Source of the DNA: Pseudomonadota bacterium
Lineage (GTDB): Bacteria; Pseudomonadota; Alphaproteobacteria; Acetobacterales; Acetobacteraceae
Assembly: GCA_021805485.1 (NCBI GenBank)
Contig: JAJZFF010000587.1
Location: 1 to 8,014 of the forward strand
Length of the DNA: 8,014 bases
Direction: 5' to 3'
Positions 1 through 5,700 of the stretch are shown here, piece after piece; positions within the stretch are counted from its first letter, which is position 1; each line of letters starts with the position of its first letter. The notes under the pieces were generated by a model. That model made no database searches. It worked only from the letters and a program-made list of their open reading frames with translations, and was not told the origin of the DNA. A program made the position numbers and the translations under genes.

Positions 1-23
1 GTCGATCGCCGCGTCCCATCGCG

Positions 24-28
24 AAAGG
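24..28 (+). promoter_or_regulatory. Candidate Shine-Dalgarno for the TTG start at 37
   Basis: AAAGG lies 8 bases before TTG at 37. It is the only purine-rich stretch in the first 36 bases and is the main reason for preferring TTG 37 over GTG 64 as the DUF983 start. A moderate match that could occur by chance. Confidence 0.4.
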
Positions 29-36
29 CCTCGTCC

Positions 37-462
37 TTGCCCGATTCTCTGCCCGTTCGCTGGGTGCCGGACCGCAGTCCGGCCCAGTCCGTCTGGTCAC
101 CGCCCTCCCTGGGGCTTGCCCTGCGCCGCGGCTTCGTCGGGGCCTGCCCCGCCTGTGGCCAGGGCCATCTGTTCAACGGCTATCTCCGCGTCGTTGCGGC
201 CTGCGCGAACTGTGCCGCCCCGCTCGGTCTGGCACGCGCGGACGACGCGCCGCCCTATTTCACCATCCTGATCGTCGGCCATCTGATCGTCCCGGCGATG
301 CTGGTCTGGGAGCGTGCCAGCGCCCCGCCGATCTGGCTCCAGACCGCCGTCTGGGTGCCGCTGACCCTGGCGCTGACCCTGGCCCTGCTGCGCCCGATCA
401 AGGGCGCGACCGTCGGGCTGATGCTCAAGCTGGGCCTGATGAAGTCGGACGACGAAGTGTGA
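37..462 (+). CDS. DUF983 family membrane protein (141 aa if TTG start)
   Basis: Small predicted inner-membrane protein of the DUF983 family; its molecular role is not known to me. Visible: a CPAC motif at residues 37-40 and a CANC motif at 56-59, spaced like a small zinc-ribbon or other metal-binding knuckle. These are followed by the family-typical acidic DDAPPYFTI segment (69-77) and two hydrophobic stretches (about 73-90 and 100-118), then a conserved RPIKGATVG-like tail. The start chosen is TTG at 37, supported by an AAAGG at 24-28 (8-base spacing) and by family members beginning a short distance before this tryptophan/proline-rich leader. The frame has no stop between base 1 and 37, so a start outside the window cannot be excluded; GTG at 64 is another candidate. 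The UPF0262 gene follows after 19 bases. Family assignment is confident, start is not. Confidence 0.85.
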   Translation: MPDSLPVRWVPDRSPAQSVWSPPSLGLALRRGFVGACPACGQGHLFNGYLRVVAACANCAAPLGLARADDAPPYFTILIVGHLIVPAMLVWERASAPPIWLQTAVWVPLTLALTLALLRPIKGATVGLMLKLGLMKSDDEV

Positions 463-481
463 ACCGCGCGCGCTCGCCGGC

Positions 482-991
482 ATGACCGTTCCCGCGCCCG
501 CTTCGCTGCCGACGCCGGCCGACGGGGACCGTGGCCGGCTGCGCAGTGTGATGCTCGATGGCGAGGCCCTGACCCGCCTGTCGCCGATCATGGAGGCCGA
601 TCGCGCTCAGGCGGTGGCCGATCTCGAGGCCGACAACCGCTTCTCTCTGCCCGGACGGGAGGGCCCCTACCGGCTGCGTCTCTCGATCCAGGAGGGGCGC
701 CTGGCCTTCGATGTCCGCCGCGAGGATGACCAGCCGCTGGCCGCCGTGATTCTCGCGCTCGGCCCGTTCCGCTCCCTGGTGAAGGATTACCAGCTGCTCG
801 TGGAGAGCCACATCAAGGCGGTCGAGGAAGGGCGAGAGGCGCGCATCCAGGCGATCGACATGGGACGGCGCGGCCTGCACAACGAGGGCGCGACGTTGAT
901 GATGCAGCGCCTCGCTGGCAAGATCGACATTGATTTCGGGACCGCCCGGCGCCTGTTCACGCTGGTCTGCGTCCTGCATCAACGGGTCTGA
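482..991 (+). CDS. UPF0262 family protein (169 aa)
   Basis: Soluble protein of the UPF0262 family, a conserved group found mainly in alphaproteobacteria with no established function. Family hallmarks run in order: an RSVMLDGEAL start (residues 21-30), GPYRLRLSIQEGRLAFDVR (61-79), PFRSLVKDYQLLVESH (95-110), the very conserved IDMGRRGLHNEG (125-136), and DFGTARRLFTLVCVLH (151-166). Length is close to the family norm, with roughly 18 poorly conserved Pro/Ala-rich residues at the N-terminus. Start is ATG 482; no convincing Shine-Dalgarno precedes it, and an internal ATG at 551 would cut into the conserved beginning. It lies 19 bases after the DUF983 gene and 37 before mtnA, consistent with co-transcription. 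No catalytic residues are recognisable and I assign no function. Confidence 0.92.
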   Translation: MTVPAPASLPTPADGDRGRLRSVMLDGEALTRLSPIMEADRAQAVADLEADNRFSLPGREGPYRLRLSIQEGRLAFDVRREDDQPLAAVILALGPFRSLVKDYQLLVESHIKAVEEGREARIQAIDMGRRGLHNEGATLMMQRLAGKIDIDFGTARRLFTLVCVLHQRV

Positions 992-1028
992 GCCGGCTCG
1001 GACCGCAACCACATCCTCGCGGGGGCGC

Positions 1029-2114
1029 ATGCGCGTCGACGGCACACCCTATCATGGCGTCTGGGTCGATCAGGATGGCTGGTCGGTCCGTATCATCGAC
1101 CAGACGCGGTTGCCCTGGGCCTTCGAGATCGTTCGTCTCACCAGCGTCGAGGAGGTCGCCCACGCCATCCGCTCCATGCAGGTGCGCGGCGCCCCGCTGA
1201 TCGGCGCGACCGCCGCCTATGGCCTCTGCCTCGCCCTGCGCCGCGATCCGTCGTCGGCGGCGATGGAGCGGGAGGCGGCGACGCTGCTGGAGACGAGGCC
1301 GACCGCGGTCAATCTGCGCTGGGCCATCGAGCGCATGCTGACGCGGCTCACCAACACCGCGCCGGCCGAGCGGGTGCGCGCAGCCTATGACGAGGCCGCC
1401 GCCATCGCCGCCGAGGACATCGCCACCAACGAGGCCATCGGCCGGCACGGCGTCGGCCTGATCGAGGCGCAGGCGCAGCGCGGACGGCGCGTCAACGTCC
1501 TCACCCATTGCAATGCCGGCTGGCTCGCCACCGTCGATTGGGGCACCGCGCTGGCGCCGATCTACCTCGCCCATGAGCGCGGCATCGACGTGCATGTCTG
1601 GGTCGACGAGACCCGCCCGCGCAACCAGGGCGCCGGCCTCACGGCCTGGGAGCTCGGCAAGCACGGCGTCGCGCACACGCTGATCGCCGACAATGCCGGC
1701 GGCCATCTGATGCAGCGCGGGCAGGTCGATCTCGTCATCGTCGGCACCGACCGAGTCAGCCGCACCGGCGACGTCGCCAACAAGATCGGCACCTATCTCA
1801 AGGCGCTGGCCGCCAAAGACAACGACGTACCGTTCTGGGTCGCGCTGCCGTCGAGCACGATCGACTGGTCGGTCCGCGACGGTGTCGCCGAAATTCCCAT
1901 CGAGGAGCGCGCCGCGGCCGAGGTCGCCACCGTCACCGGGCGGGCGATGGATGGTTCCATCGTCACCGTGCGCGTCACTCCGAAGGAGACGCCAGCCGCC
2001 AATCCCGCCTTCGATGTCACGCCCGCGCGGCTGGTCAGCGGGCTGATCACCGAGCGCGGCCGCTGCGAGGCGAGCGAGGCCGGGCTGCTCGCACTGTTCC
2101 CGGAGCGACGCTGA
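1029..2114 (+). CDS. mtnA: S-methyl-5-thioribose-1-phosphate isomerase (361 aa)
   Basis: Methionine-salvage enzyme converting 5-methylthioribose-1-phosphate to 5-methylthioribulose-1-phosphate; cytoplasmic, eIF-2B alpha/beta/delta-like fold. Visible family motifs are VRGAPLIGATAAYG near the N-terminus, NVLTHCNAGWLAT with the expected catalytic Cys at 161, DETRPRNQGAGLTAWEL, and VIVGTDRVSRTGDVANKIGTY with the expected catalytic Asp at 241. The Cys/Asp spacing equals that of the studied Bacillus subtilis enzyme (C160/D240). The C-terminus is the usual LFPE-type end. ATG 1029 is chosen because the family begins just before the conserved GW.VRIIDQT-type segment and a GGGGG run (1021-1025) precedes it. 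The frame stays open upstream into UPF0262, but that extension is not MtnA-like. No other methionine-salvage gene is in the window. Its stop overlaps the next gene's apparent CTG start. Confidence 0.96.
   Translation: MRVDGTPYHGVWVDQDGWSVRIIDQTRLPWAFEIVRLTSVEEVAHAIRSMQVRGAPLIGATAAYGLCLALRRDPSSAAMEREAATLLETRPTAVNLRWAIERMLTRLTNTAPAERVRAAYDEAAAIAAEDIATNEAIGRHGVGLIEAQAQRGRRVNVLTHCNAGWLATVDWGTALAPIYLAHERGIDVHVWVDETRPRNQGAGLTAWELGKHGVAHTLIADNAGGHLMQRGQVDLVIVGTDRVSRTGDVANKIGTYLKALAAKDNDVPFWVALPSSTIDWSVRDGVAEIPIEERAAAEVATVTGRAMDGSIVTVRVTPKETPAANPAFDVTPARLVSGLITERGRCEASEAGLLALFPERR
2102..2105 (+). promoter_or_regulatory. Shine-Dalgarno deciding the CTG start at 2111
   Basis: GGAG inside the last codons of mtnA, with a 5-base spacer to CTG at 2111. 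This is good spacing for translation initiation and is one of two arguments (with the lipobox) that the DUF2272 gene begins at a non-standard CTG codon overlapping the mtnA TGA. Confidence 0.55.
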
Positions 2115-2860
2115 AGCCCGTCGTCGGCCTGATTCTGATCCTGCTCGCCGGCTGCGCGGCGCCGGATGCGCACGCCCCGCCCTTCGCCCGCAAGCCCTAC
2201 GCGCCATTCAGCCGCGCCGACGCAGTGGCGATCGCCCTGCGCGAATGGCGCCTGTTCGGCAGCCAGGTCGCCGACGATCCGCCCGGCGCCGGGCCGCCGC
2301 GCAGCGCGGCGAGCATGCCGGAGCGTGCGCCTGGCCTGTGGCAACGGGTCGGGGAGTATTGGTGGCTCGGCGAGGATGCGGGCAACCCGACCGCCGCCTG
2401 GACCGGCAAGCATGACGAGACCGGCGCCGAATTCCCGGTGAGCGAGGATGCGCGCTACGCCTGGTCGGCGGCGTTCGTCTCCTACGTCATGCGCATCGCC
2501 GGCGCCGGGCCGCGCTTTCCCTATTCCGCGAGCCATTCCACCTACATCAATGCCGCGCGCAGCGGCGGCTACGCACTCACCGCCGAGCGCCCGGAGGAGT
2601 ATGCGCCCCTGCCGGGCGACATCCTCTGCGCCACGCGGACCCGCTCGAAGCGGCCGCGCTTCGAGGATCTGCCGGCCGGCCCGTTCCCCAGCCACTGCGC
2701 CATCGTCGTCGGCGGGGATGACGCGACCATCGCCGTCATCGGCGGCAATATCGAGGACGCGGTGGCGCTGACCCATGTGCCGGCGGACGGCACCGGACGG
2801 ATCGCCGCCGACCCGCGCTACAGCTGGTTCGTGATCCTGAAGGTCGCCTACGCGCGCTGA
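2111..2860 (+). CDS. DUF2272 domain lipoprotein (249 aa, apparent CTG start)
   Basis: Predicted lipoprotein with a C-terminal DUF2272 domain, a family I place near the NlpC/P60-CHAP-like cysteine peptidase/amidase fold. From CTG 2111 the N-terminus is a short charged start, a hydrophobic core VVGLILILLAGC and a lipobox Cys at residue 15. The domain (about 65-249) contains DARYAWSAAFVSYVMR, PYSASHSTYI, PLPGDILC, SHCAIVVG and VIGGNIEDAV. By analogy with the WCAAF...H...GGN pattern of related amidases, the triad positions would be Ser119 (in place of Cys), His195 and Asn213. The first in-frame ATG/GTG/TTG after the previous stop is GTG at 2225, which would remove the signal peptide; CTG 2111 has GGAG 5 bases upstream and overlaps the mtnA stop as CTGA. 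Cell-wall activity is a guess; the fold relation is inference. Ends in a stop embedded in the hairpin at 2850-2893. Confidence 0.85.
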   Translation: MKPVVGLILILLAGCAAPDAHAPPFARKPYAPFSRADAVAIALREWRLFGSQVADDPPGAGPPRSAASMPERAPGLWQRVGEYWWLGEDAGNPTAAWTGKHDETGAEFPVSEDARYAWSAAFVSYVMRIAGAGPRFPYSASHSTYINAARSGGYALTAERPEEYAPLPGDILCATRTRSKRPRFEDLPAGPFPSHCAIVVGGDDATIAVIGGNIEDAVALTHVPADGTGRIAADPRYSWFVILKVAYAR

Positions 2861-2893
2861 CGGCGCGGCGCCGGATGCGCCGTCACAGCGCGT
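2850..2893. terminator. Bidirectional hairpin between convergent genes
   Basis: A perfect 9-base inverted repeat, TGACGGCGC (2858-2866) and GCGCCGTCA (2877-2885), encloses a 10-base loop. Beyond a 2x2 mismatch it continues for six more pairs (2850-2855 with 2888-2893). The stem includes the TGA of the DUF2272 gene (2858-2860) and the complementary stop of the short-chain dehydrogenase (2883-2885). Position between converging genes suggests transcription termination in both directions. There is no T-tract on either side, so it is not a classical intrinsic terminator; it could instead stabilise 3' ends. Confidence 0.65.
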
Positions 2894-3644
2894 TCACCGA
2901 GTGCCCGCCATCGACCGTGACGACGCTGCCGGTCATGTGCGCGCCCGCCTCCGAGGCGAGCAGCAGCAGCGGGCCGGTGAGGTCGTCGAGGCGGCCGAGG
3001 CGGCGCTGGGGGATGCGCTGGATCATCGCCTTCCCCTGTTCGGTGGCGAAGAAGGCGCTGTTTATATCAGTTTCGAAATAGCCGGGTGCGATGGCGTTGA
3101 CGCGGATGCCGTGGCGCGCCCACTCCACCGCCAGCGCCCGGGTGAGGTGCACCAGCCCGGCCTTGCTGGCGTTATAGGCGGCGACCCCGAGCGTGACCCG
3201 GCTGCCGACGATGGAGGCGATGTTGACGATGCTGCCCGGGCGCCGCGCTGCGACCAGGCGCTCGGCGGCGGTGCGGGCGACGAGGAAGGCGCCGCGCAGG
3301 TTCACGTCCATCACCGCGTCCCATTCCGGACCGGAGATATCCAGCGCGCGCTTCACCGGGGCGACGCCGGCATTGTTGACGACGATGTCGCACGCGCCGC
3401 CGGCATCGATCGTGGCGAAGGCGGCGACGATCGAGGCCTCGTCGGCGACGTCCATCGCCACCGCCCGGGCGCGCGGCCCGAGGCGCGTCGCCGCGTGCTC
3501 GATCTGCGCCACGCGCCGCGCCGCCAGCACCACCTCGGCGCCGGCGGCGAGCAGCACCTCGGCGAAATGCAGCCCGAGTCCGCCCGAGGCGCCGGTGACG
3601 AGGGCGCGTCTGCCGGCGAGCGAGAACAGGGTGGCGGCGTCCAT
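2883..3644 (-). CDS. Classical short-chain dehydrogenase/reductase (253 aa)
   Basis: NAD(P)-dependent oxidoreductase of the classical SDR family with a Rossmann fold. Seen: cofactor-binding TGASGGLG at residues 17-24, an LAARR end to the second strand whose arginines favour NADP(H), NNAG at 90-93, Asn115, the catalytic Ser144, Tyr157 and Lys161 (YNASK), and the APGYFETDIN loop followed by a GSVVTVDGGHS C-terminus. Length is typical. The substrate cannot be told; it resembles 3-oxoacyl-ACP reductase and gluconate/sugar dehydrogenase-type members. Start ATG 3644 is preferred because AAGGAG (complement 3651-3656) sits 6 bases upstream. An earlier ATG at 3665 forms an ATGA overlap with the mprF-like stop and would add seven residues. 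Last gene of the minus-strand block with the MprF-like and LysRS genes. Confidence 0.93.
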   Translation of the reverse strand: MDAATLFSLAGRRALVTGASGGLGLHFAEVLLAAGAEVVLAARRVAQIEHAATRLGPRARAVAMDVADEASIVAAFATIDAGGACDIVVNNAGVAPVKRALDISGPEWDAVMDVNLRGAFLVARTAAERLVAARRPGSIVNIASIVGSRVTLGVAAYNASKAGLVHLTRALAVEWARHGIRVNAIAPGYFETDINSAFFATEQGKAMIQRIPQRRLGRLDDLTGPLLLLASEAGAHMTGSVVTVDGGHSVNAL

Positions 3645-3650
3645 CGCGGT

Positions 3651-3656
3651 CTCCTT
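3651..3656 (-). promoter_or_regulatory. Shine-Dalgarno for the SDR gene
   Basis: AAGGAG on the minus strand with a 6-base spacer to ATG at 3644. It is a near-perfect ribosome-binding site and lies between the two candidate ATG codons (3665 and 3644), favouring the downstream one as the main start. Confidence 0.8.
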
Positions 3657-3661
3657 TGGGT

Positions 3662-5677
3662 TCATGCCGTGGGTTCCAGCCGCCGGCCGGGCATCTCGGC
3701 CAGCAGCGGCAACAGCAGCGAGAGGTCGCCGTCGGGGCGGCAGACGAGATAGTGCCGCGCCGCGCCCGAGGCCGGCGCCTCGCCCTCCGACAGCGGCAGC
3801 CCGTCGGCCCCGAGCGGGAAGGCGGCGAGGCCGACATCGGCATAGACCTGCAGCAGCGACGGGCCGGTGCCATGGATCGCCAGGTGCAGACCCTCCTGCT
3901 CGGCGAGATCGCGCAGCCGCCAGATCGCCGAAACGCGGTCGCTCCCGGCGCCGGCCGGATCACCGAGGCCGAGCAGCACCCGCCCGCCGCGGCGGAACGG
4001 GATCGCGGCCCTCTCGGTCTCGCCCCAGACCATGCCGTCCGCGCGCACTGGCGGGTCACCGCCGAGGGCAGCGAAGCGCAGCCGCGCCTCCGGCCCCCAG
4101 GCGGTCCAGGCGACCCGGCCGGGACGGATCAGCCGCCAGATGGCGATGGCGCCGACCAGTACCGACAGTGCCACGCTGGCGCGCAGCGAGTTCGGTACCT
4201 TCGGCGAGAGCACGATCTGCCACCACGAGCCGGGCAGGGTGCCGCGCACATGCTTCTCGAACGCGGCCAGGGTCAGCACGCACACGACGAGTCCGAGCAG
4301 CGGCACCGCGGCGGAGAGTTCGAGCGGCCCGGCGAGCAGCCGCGCGTGGCGATAGAAGGCGCGGCGATAGGGGGCGATGACGAAGGTGGCGAGGATCAGC
4401 CCGCCCGGCACCCACGGCCCGTCGCCGCGCGCGGCGGTGAAGGCGGCGCCGGCGAGCAGCATCAGGACGGTCGCGCCCCAGGCGAGCGTGACGCGATGCG
4501 CCAGCCCGATCGCCAGCACCAGCAGCGCCGCACCGAGCAGCGAGGGGACGAATTCGCCGGCCTCCGTCGCCACCACCGCGATGTCGCGGTCGAGCCAGGA
4601 GAAGTCCGGCCGGATGGCGAGCGCGCCGAGGGAGAGCAGCATCGCCCCGCACAGCGCCACCGCGCCGGTGGCGGCGGCGACGGCGAAGTCCGGCTCGCTC
4701 CAGCGCCCGACCGCGGGCAGCGCGCCGCGCCGCGAGGCCGGGCGCAGCATGTCGCGGCTGCGCAGCACCACCTCGTTGCCGGCGAACATCGCACCCGCCA
4801 GGAACAGCGGAATGACGTAGTAGTAGAGGCGAAAGATGAGGATCGCGCCGACGATCTGCGGCGCTTCCAGATAGGGCGACAGGCCGAGAAGCATCGCGCC
4901 GTCGAAGACGCCGATGCCGCCGGGCAGGCTGGCCAGCAGGCCGGCCGAGTAGGAGGCGAGATAGACCGCCAGCAGGCGCAGGAAGCTCAGCCCCGGCGCC
5001 GCCGGCAGCAGCGCGTAGAAGATCGCCGCCGTGACCGCGACATCGACGGTGGCGAGCAGCACCTGCAGGATGGCCATGCGCACGCCCGGCAGTTCGACCA
5101 TCTGGCCGAACAGGCGAATCTTGCCCACCGCGCGCGCGAGCGTGACGTAGCCGATCACGACCGCGACCATCGCACCCCCGGTGGCGTAGAGCGCCGCGTC
5201 CGGCACGCGTCCGCCGAAGAACGGCACCGCCGCCGGCTCGCCGATGAGGATCGCCCCGCCCAGCACCATGCCGCCGAGGCCGAAGGTGAGGCTGCAGAAG
5301 CCGATCACCTTGCCGATCTGCATCGGCGACAGCCCCCAATGGGCGTAGAGCCGGTAGCGCACCGCCGCGCCCGAAACCGCCGCGAAGCCGAGATTATGCG
5401 CCAGCGCATAGGCGCAGAACGAGGCGAAGGCGACGCGCGGGTAGGACACTTTCTGCCCCGCATAGAGCGTCCCGAGCCGGTCGTAGAAGGTCAGCACCCC
5501 GTAGGCCAGCAGGGCGAAGCCGGCGGCGTGCCAGCGCGCGCGGGTCGGGATCGCGTGCAGGGCGGCGGTGATATCGTCGAGCTTGAGGTGGCGATATTCG
5601 CGCTGGACGACATAGACCGCGCCGATCAGCAGCAGCACGCCGAGCACCGCCGGGGCGTGCCGCAGGAAGGGTCTCAT
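3662..5677 (-). CDS. MprF-like lysyl-phosphatidylglycerol synthase/flippase homologue, short C-terminus (671 aa)
   Basis: Polytopic membrane protein of the MprF family, whose full members transfer lysine from Lys-tRNA to phosphatidylglycerol and flip the product. Residues 1-300 match the flippase-type domain: LAHNLGFAAVSGAAVRYRLY (92-111) and the PGGIGVFDGAML motif (252-263). About six further membrane helices follow to residue 517. The cytosolic part (518-671) begins like the synthase domain: LGLGDPAG (569-576), then AIWRLRDLAEQEG and QVYADVGLAAF. It ends after about 154 residues, where family enzymes have roughly 330, so the half expected to hold the aminoacyl-tRNA transferase site is absent. 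No remnant is visible downstream; the next gene begins at once. Start ATG 5677 has GGGAG 3 bases upstream (TTG 5692 is an alternative) and lies 23 bases after the LysRS stop. Probably a flippase, transporter or regulatory homologue; lipid lysylation is doubtful. Confidence 0.85.
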   Translation of the reverse strand: MRPFLRHAPAVLGVLLLIGAVYVVQREYRHLKLDDITAALHAIPTRARWHAAGFALLAYGVLTFYDRLGTLYAGQKVSYPRVAFASFCAYALAHNLGFAAVSGAAVRYRLYAHWGLSPMQIGKVIGFCSLTFGLGGMVLGGAILIGEPAAVPFFGGRVPDAALYATGGAMVAVVIGYVTLARAVGKIRLFGQMVELPGVRMAILQVLLATVDVAVTAAIFYALLPAAPGLSFLRLLAVYLASYSAGLLASLPGGIGVFDGAMLLGLSPYLEAPQIVGAILIFRLYYYVIPLFLAGAMFAGNEVVLRSRDMLRPASRRGALPAVGRWSEPDFAVAAATGAVALCGAMLLSLGALAIRPDFSWLDRDIAVVATEAGEFVPSLLGAALLVLAIGLAHRVTLAWGATVLMLLAGAAFTAARGDGPWVPGGLILATFVIAPYRRAFYRHARLLAGPLELSAAVPLLGLVVCVLTLAAFEKHVRGTLPGSWWQIVLSPKVPNSLRASVALSVLVGAIAIWRLIRPGRVAWTAWGPEARLRFAALGGDPPVRADGMVWGETERAAIPFRRGGRVLLGLGDPAGAGSDRVSAIWRLRDLAEQEGLHLAIHGTGPSLLQVYADVGLAAFPLGADGLPLSEGEAPASGAARHYLVCRPDGDLSLLLPLLAEMPGRRLEPTA

Positions 5678-5700
5678 CCGCTCCCGCGCCAAGGTCGGGC

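Noticed and set aside
930..1028. Earlier mtnA start inside UPF0262
   Set aside because: The extra 33 residues overlap a conserved UPF0262 region and do not resemble MtnA; ATG 1029 matches family length and the catalytic residue spacing.
957..2207. Long open frame on the minus strand opposite mtnA
   Set aside because: Low-complexity Arg/Gly/Ala/Asp composition and no family features; the plus strand carries a clear MtnA with catalytic residues.
3058..3080. Short AT-rich island in GC-rich DNA
   Set aside because: It encodes the conserved GYFETDINSAFF segment of the dehydrogenase, rich in Phe, Ile, Asn and Lys-type codons, so the coding need explains it.
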